Counted from the first letter of the stretch, positions 33,921 to 42,843 are shown. The stretch is DNA of 64,000 bases from Poriferisodalis sp965226645 (GCA_965226645.1 CBDDDL010000004.1:744001-808000), one strand, 5' to 3'. Notes: generated by a model from the sequence alone, not told the origin. A program made the numbers and translations.

Positions 33921-34715
33921 GTGACAACGACTTCCGACACCGCCACGGATCCCTTCACGGAGATACCGATTCCCCAAGCGCCGACGTTCAACACGATCGA
34001 GGCCGAGCGGCAGCACCGCAAGGAGCGGCTGGCGTCGGTGTACCGGGCGTTCGCGATGTTCGGATTCGAAGAGGGCGTGGCCGGTCATGTCACCGCACGC
34101 GACCCTGAGCTCAGCGATCACTTCTGGGTGAATCCCTTCGGCGTCGGGTTCGGCCAGATCAAGGTGTCAGACCTGCTGCTCGTCGATCACGACGGCAACA
34201 TTGTCGAGGGCCGCTATCCGCTGAACCAGGCAGCATTCGCCATTCACAGCGAGGTGCACAAGGCCCGGCCCGATGTGATCGCCGCAGCCCACACTCATTC
34301 GCTGTACGGCAAGACGTGGTCGAGCCTGGGTCGTCTGCTCGATCCGCTCACCCAGGACGCGTGCGCGTTCTACGAGGACCACGCGCTGTTCGACGACTTC
34401 ACCGGCGTCGTGCTCGACACTTCAGAGGGCAAGCGCATCGGACAGGCGCTCGGCAGCTGCAAGGCCGTCATCCTGCAGAATCACGGTCTGCTCACCGTCG
34501 GCACCACCGTCGACGAAGCGGCGTGGTGGTTCATCACGATGGAGCGCACCTGCCAGAGCCAGTTGCTGGCCGAAGCCGCCGGCACGCCGATCCCGATCCG
34601 TCACGAGTCAGCCAAGCACACCGCCGCGCAGGTTGGCAGCCCCCTGGGGGGCTGGTTCAGCTACCAGCCCATCTACGACAAGATGGTCGAGCGCGACCCC
34701 AGCTTCCTGGACTGA
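33921..34715 (+). CDS. Class II aldolase/adducin family protein
   Basis: A 264-aa aldolase-II fold protein. Metal-binding His residues are visible in EGVAGHVTARDPE, in DVIAAAHTHSLYG (HTH pair) and in VILQNHGLLTVG. Members are fuculose- or ribulose-phosphate aldolases/epimerases, or decarboxylases acting on hydroxy acids; this subgroup has no clear phosphate-binding signature. The GTG at 33921 starts 64 bp from the divergent CoA transferase. Confidence 0.88.
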   Translation: MTTTSDTATDPFTEIPIPQAPTFNTIEAERQHRKERLASVYRAFAMFGFEEGVAGHVTARDPELSDHFWVNPFGVGFGQIKVSDLLLVDHDGNIVEGRYPLNQAAFAIHSEVHKARPDVIAAAHTHSLYGKTWSSLGRLLDPLTQDACAFYEDHALFDDFTGVVLDTSEGKRIGQALGSCKAVILQNHGLLTVGTTVDEAAWWFITMERTCQSQLLAEAAGTPIPIRHESAKHTAAQVGSPLGGWFSYQPIYDKMVERDPSFLD

Positions 34716-34755
34716 CCTGCACTCGCTGCGGACCGTCAATACGGCCCGCCAGATG

Positions 34756-35103
34756 TCACGGCCAATAGCGGCCCGGTTGCGGGTCCGGATTGTCGCGCGC
34801 CCACCGATCGAGACGGTTGGCAAGCGCCGGCCCAATTGCGGCGATCGGCGAGAAACGACGCTTCAGCACACAGACGACTGCGACAACCGGCTCTCCATTC
34901 AGCAGCCGTTGATCGAGCAATCGTGCAAAATCCTTGACGTTTTCAGTGACGACAGTCCGCTGCTCGACCACTGATATCTCGTGCACGAGATCATCGTCCG
35001 CGCCAGCCAGCTCAGACGCGGCAACGCAGATTGCATCGTGGCCAAGCCGCCGCAGTTCATCCGCCGTCGAGGGCGGGAACATCTCATCTATAAGGAATCT
35101 CAC
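34756..35103 (-). CDS. DUF5615 PIN-like toxin candidate
   Basis: A 115-aa protein opening with MRFLIDEMFPPSTADELRRL, the signature of DUF5615 (PIN-like) proteins, with a second acidic motif in VVTENVKDFARLL. Asp 6, Glu 7 and the later Glu/Asp could form a nuclease metal site. Its ATG overlaps the stop of the preceding gene by four bases (ATGA), a strong sign of a toxin-antitoxin pair. Confidence 0.82.
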   Translation of the reverse strand: MRFLIDEMFPPSTADELRRLGHDAICVAASELAGADDDLVHEISVVEQRTVVTENVKDFARLLDQRLLNGEPVVAVVCVLKRRFSPIAAIGPALANRLDRWARDNPDPQPGRYWP

Positions 35104-35576
35104 ATCGAGATACCGCGGCGCTGGTGTTTCCTTCCGTCACGCGGCTCGGATCTGGACGCTGCGGCCGCGTTCAGCGTCGGCTCATCTAGCTTGAGAAATT
35201 CTTCTACGCAGCGGTAGTGCTGCTCAATTCGGAGGTCAATTTCGCTGGGAAACTGCGCGTAGTACTGCTCCGCAAGCGTGATCGCACTCATCGAAAGAGC
35301 CGCTTGTTCCCGCACCATGGATGTGCGGGCGGCATGGTCGCCGGGAGCAGAGTGCAGGTCGCGGATGATCTCCCATACATCGGGACCGTTTGCCAGCCCC
35401 GCCCGACGACCCGTAGGACCGTCTCTGAACGTGATACCAGGGAATTGGCGCACCCTCAGACCCTCGTCAAGAACGGAGATCGCTACAGACTGCACGGACG
35501 CGTCGACGCGGCGGCTTTCCGCTTCGAGCCTCGTTCTCAACTCGTCTGGCAGTTGCAGCGATGTAGGACGGCTCAC
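35100..35576 (-). CDS. RHH-type antitoxin candidate paired with DUF5615
   Basis: About 158 aa from a GTG at 35576; an earlier start at 35633 or 35705 is possible. The N-terminus SRPTSLQLPDELRTRLEAES looks like a ribbon-helix-helix operator-binding domain. It is followed by FPGITFRDGPTGRRAGLANG, which resembles the DUF433-like part often found beside DUF5615. It overlaps the toxin candidate by four bases. Antitoxin function is inferred from this arrangement. Confidence 0.72.
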   Translation of the reverse strand: MSRPTSLQLPDELRTRLEAESRRVDASVQSVAISVLDEGLRVRQFPGITFRDGPTGRRAGLANGPDVWEIIRDLHSAPGDHAARTSMVREQAALSMSAITLAEQYYAQFPSEIDLRIEQHYRCVEEFLKLDEPTLNAAAASRSEPRDGRKHQRRGISM

Positions 35577-35686
35577 TTGCCCAGCTTCCCGAGTGACGTG
35601 TTTCACGGTAGCGCGCCGTAGATCTAGCGCCATGTCGAATTTGCCGACTGCGAGAGTCGCGTGTGGCGCTCGTCCAGTCAGCGTTA

Positions 35687-35814
35687 TCACTCGGTGGCGA
35701 TGCACAGGGTTTCGCAGAACTCGTAGATGCCTTCGCTGGCGCCCTCGCGGCCGAGGCCTGACTGCTTCATGCCGCCGAAGGGCGCTGCGCGGTCCGTCAC
35801 GGTGCTGAGGCTCA
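35687..35814 (-). pseudogene. Duplicated 3' fragment of the aldehyde dehydrogenase gene
   Basis: About 128 bp are nearly 90 percent identical to the 3' end of the aldehyde dehydrogenase gene at 36334-36466. They encode the same C-terminus (APFGGMKQSGLGREGASEGI then EFCETLCIATE and a stop) but no start or catalytic part. It is the relic of a partial duplication or of a lost second dehydrogenase gene. Confidence 0.85.
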
Positions 35815-36098
35815 CGTCCTAGCTACGTTCACGAAATCGACGCAGTGCCGCGCCAGTTCCGGTAGGGACTTGCGGACCAGGCGATCGAAGTCGTCGAAGC
35901 GCCGTTCGGGCTACGCAAGACCGCGCCTGCTCATGGGGGCGCCAACCGCGTCGGGTCCGTCTGTCGGCGCTCCCAACTGTTCGAGGCTCGCAGCGATATC
36001 GCAGCGCGGATTGACCTCGACACGAGTCGATCCTTCGGCCAGCGATACTCAGACGTCAACGCATGGATTGAGAGATTGCGGTTCCCTCAGGTGCGACG
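35815..36098. other. Decayed intergenic stretch
   Basis: No intact gene is evident. On the minus strand, two short frames with coding-like composition end in stops (one reads FDDFDRLVRKSLPELARHC before a TGA near 35816), suggesting remnants of unrecognised genes between the dehydrogenase fragment and the WhiB gene. Confidence 0.4.
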
Positions 36099-36317
36099 AT
36101 GATGGATTTCGCGTGGCGTGTGCAGGCTGCGTGCGCTGGCCACGACACCGATCTGTTCTTCGTCCGGCGCGGCAGAGTCCCTCCTGCCGCACGAGAACTG
36201 TGTGCTGTCTGCCCGGTTCGCACCGAGTGCCTGAACGACGCGAACAAGCAAGGAGATGTCGGATACCGCGGCGGCACATCATTCGCGCAACGTCAGCTGA
36301 TCACGGCCGCCGAGTGA
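36099..36317 (+). CDS. WhiB-family iron-sulfur transcriptional regulator
   Basis: A 72-aa Wbl protein with the four cluster-binding Cys at 12, 35, 38 and 44 (C-x22-C-x2-C-x5-C, in AACAG and LCAVCPVRTECL). GYRGGTS follows in the place of the usual G[VI]WGG turn, so Tyr-Arg replaces Ile/Val-Trp. The C-terminus is short. These proteins bind [4Fe-4S] and modulate sigma-factor-dependent transcription in actinobacteria. It is encoded between two copies of the dehydrogenase 3' end. Confidence 0.85.
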   Translation: MMDFAWRVQAACAGHDTDLFFVRRGRVPPAARELCAVCPVRTECLNDANKQGDVGYRGGTSFAQRQLITAAE

Positions 36318-36333
36318 CGAAGCAAGCGCCCGG

Positions 36334-37761
36334 CTACCACTCGGCAGCGATGTACTGGGTTTCACAGAACTCGTAGATGCCTTCACTGGCGCCTTCGCGG
36401 CCGAGGCCTGACTGCTTCATGCCGCCGAAGGGCGCGGCGGGGTCCGACACGGCGCCGCGGTTCAGGCCGATCATGCCGGCCTCGATGCGTTCGCTGACCG
36501 CCAACCCCTTGGCCAGGTCCTTCGTGTACACGTAGCCGATCAGACCCATCTCGGTGTCGTTGGCGGCGGCGATCATCTGGTCGGTGTCGGTGAAGCTGCT
36601 CACCGGGGCAACCGGTCCGAAAATCTCTTCCCGAGTGATGGGCGCGGCGGGGTTGACACCGCCCAGCACGGTCGGCTCATAGAAGAAGCCCGGGCCGTCA
36701 ATGGCCCGGCCGCCGGTAACGGCTTGGGCTCCGCCGTCGATCGCCGCGCGCACGAGCCGATCGATGTTCTCCACCGAGGCGGCGTTGATCATGGGGCCAC
36801 AGCCGACATTGGGGTCACGGCCGTTGCCAACCTTCACATTGCCCATGGCTGTCGCCAGTCGCTCGACGAACTCGTCGTGCACGGTTGCTTCCACGAAGAA
36901 GCGGTTGGCAGCGGTGCAGGTCTCGGCTGAGTGGCGCATTTTGGCGACCATGGCACCAGCGGTGGCGGCTTCGAGGTCGGCATCGGCGAATACGACAAAC
37001 GGCGCGTTGCCGCCGAGCTCCATCACCACCTTGAGCACCCGGTCGGCACAGCGCTTCAGCAGCACCCGGCCGACCTCGGTGGAGCCGGTGAACGACATCA
37101 TGCGCACCGCACGGTGGTCCACGACAGCGTCGAGCCAGGCACCGGAGTTCGACGTTGGAACCAGATTGACCACGCCGGGCGGCACGCCGGCCTCGCCCAG
37201 CAGTTCGGCAACCCGCAGCGAGGTCAGCGGGGCCTCGCGCGGCGGCTTGATCACCACGGTGTTGCCGGCCGCCAGCGCAGGGGCCAGCTTGCGGGTGATC
37301 ATCGCTGCGGGGAAGTTCCACGGCGTGATCATCGCCACGACACCGACGGGTGGGTGCCGGGTGATGATCCGGTTGGCACCCGAGGGAGCGACGCTGATCG
37401 AGCCATGGATGCGGACGGCTTCCTCTGCGTTCCAGCGGAAGAACTCCGCTGCGTAGGCCACCTCGCCCATTGCATCGGCGCGGGGCTTGCCGTTCTCTAG
37501 CGTGATCAGATCGGCCAGCTCGTCGGTGTGCTCGATGAGGATGCGGTGGGAGTCCCGAAGGATCTCCGAGCGGACACGCGGCGGCTCGGCGGCCCACCCG
37601 GGCTGCGCAGCGGCAGCCGCATCGCACGCGGCCGTTGCGTCTGCTGGCGTTCCGGCCGCGACGCTTGCCGCGACGTCGCCTGTGGCGGGGTCGAGCACGT
37701 CAATCCGGCTTGCTGCGTCTCCAGCCAGCCAGCTGCCTCCGATGAGCATGTGTGTCTGCAT
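36334..37761 (-). CDS. NAD(P)-dependent aldehyde dehydrogenase, succinate-semialdehyde type
   Basis: A 475-aa aldehyde dehydrogenase. It has MSFTGSTEVGRVLLKRC (cofactor binding), the catalytic Glu in VVMELGGNAPFVVF and the catalytic Cys in SAETCTAANRFFVE. The C-terminal APFGGMKQSGLGREGASEGI is the form seen in succinate-semialdehyde dehydrogenases. It oxidises an aldehyde to the acid. The ATG at 37761 gives the normal N-terminus MQTHMLIGGSWLAG. Part of its 3' end is duplicated 650 bp away. Confidence 0.9.
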   Translation of the reverse strand: MQTHMLIGGSWLAGDAASRIDVLDPATGDVAASVAAGTPADATAACDAAAAAQPGWAAEPPRVRSEILRDSHRILIEHTDELADLITLENGKPRADAMGEVAYAAEFFRWNAEEAVRIHGSISVAPSGANRIITRHPPVGVVAMITPWNFPAAMITRKLAPALAAGNTVVIKPPREAPLTSLRVAELLGEAGVPPGVVNLVPTSNSGAWLDAVVDHRAVRMMSFTGSTEVGRVLLKRCADRVLKVVMELGGNAPFVVFADADLEAATAGAMVAKMRHSAETCTAANRFFVEATVHDEFVERLATAMGNVKVGNGRDPNVGCGPMINAASVENIDRLVRAAIDGGAQAVTGGRAIDGPGFFYEPTVLGGVNPAAPITREEIFGPVAPVSSFTDTDQMIAAANDTEMGLIGYVYTKDLAKGLAVSERIEAGMIGLNRGAVSDPAAPFGGMKQSGLGREGASEGIYEFCETQYIAAEW

Positions 37762-37921
37762 CGCGCCAGCTTCGCAAATCCGCGCTGAACCCGGCGGCAC
37801 TCAAGGCTGATCAAGCGCCAATGGCCATTGTCCGGGCAACCTGCTCGACTGAATTCCGACTAGGCATATTCATCCGGTCGTGCGCTTTGATGGCCTCCTC
37901 TCATGCAAGGCTGTGCGATTG

Positions 37922-39961
37922 ATGGGTCCGTTGGTGCCAAGGCGAGTCGTGCCAGGGCGGGATGTCCGCGCGTTGTGGGTTCGGTCGAGTCGACGAGGAC
38001 AGAGGCGCCACCGAATCGCGCTGCTCTTCACATTGTTGATCGCTGCCGCTTGCACGCCAGCCGCCGCCCAGGAATCGGACGGCGAGACAGAATCCTCTGA
38101 ACCGTCGTGCGACCCGCTGTCGGCGCCCTACCTGGTCTCGTCCGAAGTCACTGCGCCGGAGTGGCCGTTCTATGGAGTCGTGGGCGTATCTGTCGACGAA
38201 GAGAACAGCATCCAAAGTTCTCGAATCGTCGTGCGCATTCACAACGCCATATCACGCACCAACACCGACATTGTGGTCGCCGAGGCGTTGATGCCGTACT
38301 GGATGTCCACGCGAGCAACTAACGCTGGTATTCGTGTTGGGCCAGTCTCGGAAGCATACGTGCAGGTCGCGCCGGCAGGCTGCGACAGCGTCGCGTCTCC
38401 GACCACGCCCATGGATCTGGTCATCCCATGGGGCGCGAAGGCACAACTCGTGCCCAGCGACGACCAGCTGAGGGATCCAGTCGGCGACCTGCTTCCGTCA
38501 TATGCAGAGCGATTCTCGGCAGGCGGCAAAACATTTCAGATTGGCAATGGACGAGCCGGAGTGCATCTGCGCGCAGGCGATCTGACGCGTGTCTATGAGC
38601 TCGCTGGACTCCCGGACGATGACGTCTCGGGGCCAGAAAGTTCGCCCATCGACCGCGATCCTCACAGATGGGAAAGCCTCAAGGGCACCGATGGCGAACA
38701 CTTGGCTGTCGTCTATTGGCCCATCGAGCCCACGTCAGCTCCCCAGGAGGTCTACGTCGTATCACTGCGTACCGGCGACGTTGTCGCCTGCGGAGTATTG
38801 AGGTCACAGCGGCTGCTTTTTGTTGCGCCGCCGCACGAGGGGCTTCTCGTCGACGAGATCCGTCTGCCTCCATCCGGTCGGCTGTACCTCGACGAGCTCT
38901 GCAGCCGTGATCTCAGCGAGTCGTTCTTCGACTACCTGGCAAGTCTGCCGCCGTCTCGTCCACGGCCACCTTCGACGCCGCGCCCAATCTCACTCCCGAA
39001 CAACTTCGCTCCCGAGCGTCCGTTCCGAGGCCTTGTTCGCACCTACACGCGCGATTCTGCGGCGTTTCTCAGCCGCGACCACCACGTGCAGTTCTATGAC
39101 ATCGATGGCCGGCGCTTCACCGAACTCGTGCTCGAGGAGTTCGCCTCACAAGACCTGACCCCGAACCTTGAAGTGGCCTTGGACGGACTGATCGTCGCCG
39201 AGCACGACCGGTCGGGCACGCGCGTACTGGTCCCGTGGGGCGGCCAGGCTGTGCTTGTCCGGCCCGAAGAGCCGAACTACGGATTCAGCCAAGACGACTT
39301 GCTGCGGCCGGCAAGAGCCGAGGACACCGGCGCTGGCTTGCGCGGCTACTGCGCGTCGCGCCGCATCTCCCTCGATGGCGATGACGTGACGGTTACATCA
39401 TCGGACGCACAACTCGACGGCAGGCGGTTCTCCTCGGAGTTGTGGGTTCGTGTATCTGCCGGCGATCAATTCACCGATTTCCTCATCGGCAAACCACAGG
39501 CCGAAGCCGGTGCGTCAGTAGCGGTGGAGCCTGCGTGTGGACTCTTCAGCCACGGAGTCGACGTCAGCCGGTCAAGCGGCGAGTTGCTCATCCTGAGAAC
39601 CCCGATTCAGTGGTCCGAGCTGTATGGCGTGGGAGAGAGGGTCGTCTACATCTTCTCGCTGCGTGATGGCTCACTTCTGGCGTGCGGCGTGCACGGCACG
39701 GGTGGGGAACTCGCTGTCGTTGCTACCGATGCGGGCTCTCGGACTGCGGGACCTGTCGTGCTTCCGCCATCAGGCTGGCTCGATACCGACGCGTGCACTC
39801 GCGGGATCTTGGACAACGATGGGGAATGCACACCGTTCGTCGTAAGCGCGACAGACGAGCAACAGTGTGAACGTGAACTCGACCTGGGCTCCATTGACGA
39901 GGGTCCGCCGCTTGGATGGATCGTGCCCGTCGAGATCAAGGCGAACTGGGACACCTCGTGA
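37922..39961 (+). CDS. Secreted lipoprotein with two copies of an unrecognised domain
   Basis: About 679 aa, not recognised as a known family. A basic N-terminus leads to the signal IALLFTLLIAAACTPAAA with a lipoprotein-type Cys. Two similar segments of roughly 280 residues follow. Each opens with P-x-x-G-x-V (WPFYGVVGV; RPFRGLVRT), has an IPWG/VPWGG motif (LVIPWGAKAQLV; VLVPWGGQAVLV), then a Ser-Leu-Arg-x-Gly-x-x-x-Ala-Cys-Gly strand (VSLRTGDVVACGV; FSLRDGSLLACGV), and closes with LPPSGRLYLD or LPPSGWLDTD plus a Cys. Paired Cys suggest an extracellular fold. The ATG at 37922 is a guess; a GTG at 37880 is also possible. The next gene overlaps it and is a paralogue. Confidence 0.72.
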   Translation: MGPLVPRRVVPGRDVRALWVRSSRRGQRRHRIALLFTLLIAAACTPAAAQESDGETESSEPSCDPLSAPYLVSSEVTAPEWPFYGVVGVSVDEENSIQSSRIVVRIHNAISRTNTDIVVAEALMPYWMSTRATNAGIRVGPVSEAYVQVAPAGCDSVASPTTPMDLVIPWGAKAQLVPSDDQLRDPVGDLLPSYAERFSAGGKTFQIGNGRAGVHLRAGDLTRVYELAGLPDDDVSGPESSPIDRDPHRWESLKGTDGEHLAVVYWPIEPTSAPQEVYVVSLRTGDVVACGVLRSQRLLFVAPPHEGLLVDEIRLPPSGRLYLDELCSRDLSESFFDYLASLPPSRPRPPSTPRPISLPNNFAPERPFRGLVRTYTRDSAAFLSRDHHVQFYDIDGRRFTELVLEEFASQDLTPNLEVALDGLIVAEHDRSGTRVLVPWGGQAVLVRPEEPNYGFSQDDLLRPARAEDTGAGLRGYCASRRISLDGDDVTVTSSDAQLDGRRFSSELWVRVSAGDQFTDFLIGKPQAEAGASVAVEPACGLFSHGVDVSRSSGELLILRTPIQWSELYGVGERVVYIFSLRDGSLLACGVHGTGGELAVVATDAGSRTAGPVVLPPSGWLDTDACTRGILDNDGECTPFVVSATDEQQCERELDLGSIDEGPPLGWIVPVEIKANWDTS

Positions 39962-41847
39962 CGAGGAGCACAAGCCAAAGAGCACCAGCGCGGCTTTTCC
40001 CGCGGGACTCGGTTCGCAGGTGTCGCCTCGCACGGTCAGTCGAACTTGTACTCCTCGCTGCGTTATGCGGCATCCTCGGGATGTCGTGCACAGGCGCCGA
40101 CGATCCGCTAGCCGAGCCGGCCGAGACTCTTGGAGCACTTGACGTCAGCCCGCGGGATGCGACCACATCTTCGGCGAGCGTTCCCGATGTCAGGCCGAAC
40201 GACTCGGCCGTTCCTCACGAGGTCGACAAACCCACGCCGACCACCGGCCTGCCCAGCGACGGCAAGCACACTGGAGACCCCAGCGACGACCTGCTGGATG
40301 CTGAGCAAGAAAGCAGACCGCCGGACCAGCAGGAGCCTTCGGATCCGGCAAGCGAGATGCGTCTTCCGAATTGTGGGATCGATGAGTTGACCGTCGCTCC
40401 GGCGGCACCGTTCGCAGGCATTGTGCGTGTGTCCGGGCACGTTGATCCAGTCTGTGAGAATGAGGGCAGAAACCGCGTGCGCGTTCAGATTCATGACTCG
40501 CGCACTCGTGCCACGACCGTCTTGGAGTTCCGCGATCTCAAGCTGGGGCAGTGCGCCCAACTGGCCTCGGTGAGCAACCGCGGAATCGAGTTTGTGGCGT
40601 ACGGGAATCGACTTGGGAGCAGCGGAGGACGGTGGACTGGGAATCATCGGGTCGTTGTTCCGTGGGGCGCATCAGCACAGGTTGAACGTCTCCCGAATCC
40701 GTCGGGTCCCTCGCAGGACTCGCATCCAAGCTCGACGTCAGCATCGGCGTGGCGGGATAAGTTGCAGGTTGGACTCTCCACGATCTCCCTCGCAGTGCAC
40801 ACGAATGGGGTGGCGCTCAGCGTGGGCGACGCGACCGCCGGGTACGCGCTCAGCGATTTCGGCATACCCGATCCACCCCAACAGTCAGCCCTCATGGGCG
40901 ACTTCCGGATCTGGAGTCGCTCAGCAATGCTGGATGGCACAGACGGCGAGTTGGTGGCGTTCTCGGTGTGGCAGGACTCAAGCCCCTGCGGCAGCCGCGA
41001 GACCTTCGTGCTGTCGATGCGAACGGGAGAGGCGATCGCTTGCGGCACACCTCGGCGAGAAGCACTCTTGCTCGTCGCGCCGCGGGAAGCGGACCTCACA
41101 GCGAGCCCGGTACGACTCCCGTCCTCGAGATGGCTCGACAGATCGAGCTGCCTACACGGACTCGGCAACGACCTCTTCGAATACCTAGATGAGCTGTCGC
41201 CACTGCCGGATCCGCCTGGCTCGACATCTGCGCCGGCGTCTGGCCTGCCTGATGCATCAGCGCCCGCACGGCCATTCGGCGGCGTTGTGCGGTTGTCTCT
41301 GCGGTACGAGCCTCGCCGCTATCGCCACGACCTCGTGCTGGAATTCTTCGATCCGGCGAGCCGGTCAACGAGCGAAATCGTCTTCGTGCCGAGAATGATC
41401 GCAGGCTTCGAACCGGGGCTCAGCGTCGTGCCCGACGGTCTCGTGGTAGCCCGCCGTACCGGCACGGGCGACCGCATCGTCATCCCTTGGGGCGACGTGC
41501 CCCAGGTGGTCAATATCGGCCATCCGGGCAGCGAGCAATGGGCAACCAACGATCCAGCCGTGGCCAGGCAGCCAGCTTCGCTGCCGCTGCGTGGCGAGGC
41601 GGTGGAGATCGCGGGTTACGAGCCGTGGCCAGTGGGTGTGCTGACCCTGAGCCGCGACGCCGAAACCACCACCCTCGTCTTGTCGGCTCCGCCTGATGAG
41701 GTGCCCGACGCGGTCGACGACAGGCTCGGCGAGCGCAGCCCCTCGTGGACGACGTCGTTGCGCGGTACCGACGGGAACGTGGTGGCATTCACGTACCTGC
41801 ACTCGTACTTCGACGACTGCCTGTCCTTGTGCGGCCTAGATGATTAG
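39958..41847 (+). CDS. Paralogous lipoprotein, 5' part, interrupted by an IS fragment
   Basis: The GTG at 39958 overlaps the upstream stop (GTGA). A signal with LAALCGILGMSC is followed by a Pro/Asp/Ser linker. Domain 1 runs from APFAGIVRVSG to LPSSRWLDRSSC and domain 2 begins at RPFGGVVRLSL. It shares with its neighbour the PWG motif (VVPWGASAQVE; VIPWGDVPQVV) and SMRTGEAIACG. Domain 2 is cut: after CLSLCGLDD a stop arises from inserted DNA at 41841. Joining base 41840 to 42534 restores an uninterrupted frame of 730 residues, so this is the 5' part of a split gene. Function unknown. Confidence 0.75.
   Translation: MTRSTSQRAPARLFPRDSVRRCRLARSVELVLLAALCGILGMSCTGADDPLAEPAETLGALDVSPRDATTSSASVPDVRPNDSAVPHEVDKPTPTTGLPSDGKHTGDPSDDLLDAEQESRPPDQQEPSDPASEMRLPNCGIDELTVAPAAPFAGIVRVSGHVDPVCENEGRNRVRVQIHDSRTRATTVLEFRDLKLGQCAQLASVSNRGIEFVAYGNRLGSSGGRWTGNHRVVVPWGASAQVERLPNPSGPSQDSHPSSTSASAWRDKLQVGLSTISLAVHTNGVALSVGDATAGYALSDFGIPDPPQQSALMGDFRIWSRSAMLDGTDGELVAFSVWQDSSPCGSRETFVLSMRTGEAIACGTPRREALLLVAPREADLTASPVRLPSSRWLDRSSCLHGLGNDLFEYLDELSPLPDPPGSTSAPASGLPDASAPARPFGGVVRLSLRYEPRRYRHDLVLEFFDPASRSTSEIVFVPRMIAGFEPGLSVVPDGLVVARRTGTGDRIVIPWGDVPQVVNIGHPGSEQWATNDPAVARQPASLPLRGEAVEIAGYEPWPVGVLTLSRDAETTTLVLSAPPDEVPDAVDDRLGERSPSWTTSLRGTDGNVVAFTYLHSYFDDCLSLCGLDD
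41744..41840. repeat. 97-bp perfect direct repeat, left copy
   Basis: Identical to 42437-42533. It encodes the piece of lipoprotein domain 2 from SWTTSLRGTDGN to SLCGL. The spacing (693 bp) is a multiple of three, so recombination between the copies would restore the gene exactly. It is far longer than any IS982 target duplication. Confidence 0.95.
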
Positions 41848-42436
41848 TTCCAAGGGGTCGGGTCCACCTGTGGTGGGGTGAGGGTGTCCAAGCTCGGGGT
41901 GTGTATTCACGCTTCGATCTTGGAGGTTCTCAGCATGGGCCCGGACGACACCCTCGCGACCGCACTGTATGTGAGGATCGATGACCTGTTGGCGCAGAAC
42001 CCTCATTGGGCTCCCGAGCGGCCTGTGGTGGGGTTCGCCCCGAAGCTGTCGGACGCGGAACTGGTCACCCTGGCGGTGATCTCGGCGCTGCTGGGCTATG
42101 ACAACGAGTCGCAGTTCGTGCGCTACGCGAAAGCGCATCTGCGGCCGTGGTTCCCGTACCTTCCGAACCGCGACGGCTACAACAAGCGGCTGCGGCGCAG
42201 CGGTGAGATGATCGCTCGTGTCATGGGATGGCTCGCACGCGAGTGCGAGTCGTGGCACCACGACGTGTGGCTGGTCGATTCCACGCCGGTCGAGTGCGGC
42301 ACCAGCCGCGAGACCCGAAAGCGCTCTGACCTCGCGGGTTGGGCCGAATACGGCTACTGCGCGTCGCATTCCCGCTGGTTCTGGGGCCTGCGCCTGCATC
42401 TTGTCGCCACGCCGGCGGGGCTGCCGATCGCGTTCG
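41841..42436 (+). mobile_element. Truncated IS982-family insertion fragment
   Basis: A 596-bp segment of foreign character lies between the two 97-bp repeats. It holds the 5' part of a transposase gene: ATG 41935 with GGAGG eight bases upstream, then LSDAELVTLAVISALLGYDN and VWLVDSTPVECGTSRETRKR, where the Asp of VDST is the first catalytic acid of IS982-type DDE transposases. The frame breaks off at LPIAFA after about 167 codons, roughly half the family length, and the second half and right end are missing. It cannot move on its own. The frame runs on into the lipoprotein 3' part. Confidence 0.8.
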
Positions 42437-42843
42437 CGTGGACGACGTCGTTGCGCGGTACCGACGGGAACGTGGTGGCATTCACGTACCTGCACTCGTA
42501 CTTCGACGACTGCCTGTCCTTGTGCGGCCTAGAGCTCACTTATCTCATTTCGGTGGAAACAGGCGAGGTGCTGACCTGCGGCGTCGAGCCGCGGTACAGC
42601 GAGTTCGCATTCGTGGCTCCCGCCGACGCGGCTCCACTTTCGTCCTCTGCAGTGCTGCCGCCTTCGGGCTGGCTCGATCCAGCGCCGTGCCTACGCGGCT
42701 TGCTGGCTGACGGATTCGGCTGCTCGATCCTCGTGCACGAGTCCGAGCCGGACACGCGCTGCGTCCGGGAGTTCGACCTGGGATCAGCGGTTGAGGGCAT
42801 CGCCGGGGCTGAAGTCACTCCTGCGCTTCGCGGCTCAAGCTGA
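42437..42843 (+). pseudogene. 3' part of the split lipoprotein gene
   Basis: It begins with the right copy of the 97-bp repeat (to 42533) and carries on with unique sequence for the end of domain 2: ELTYLISVETGEVLTCGVE, SAVLPPSGWLDPAPC and a final acidic tail similar to that of the upstream paralogue. It has no start of its own. It is in frame with the truncated transposase, so a 302-aa chimera from 41935 could be translated. Confidence 0.78.

Noticed and set aside
41836..42495. 219-codon minus-strand frame across the IS982 fragment
   Set aside because: It is antisense to a clear transposase frame and includes the repeat; no motifs.
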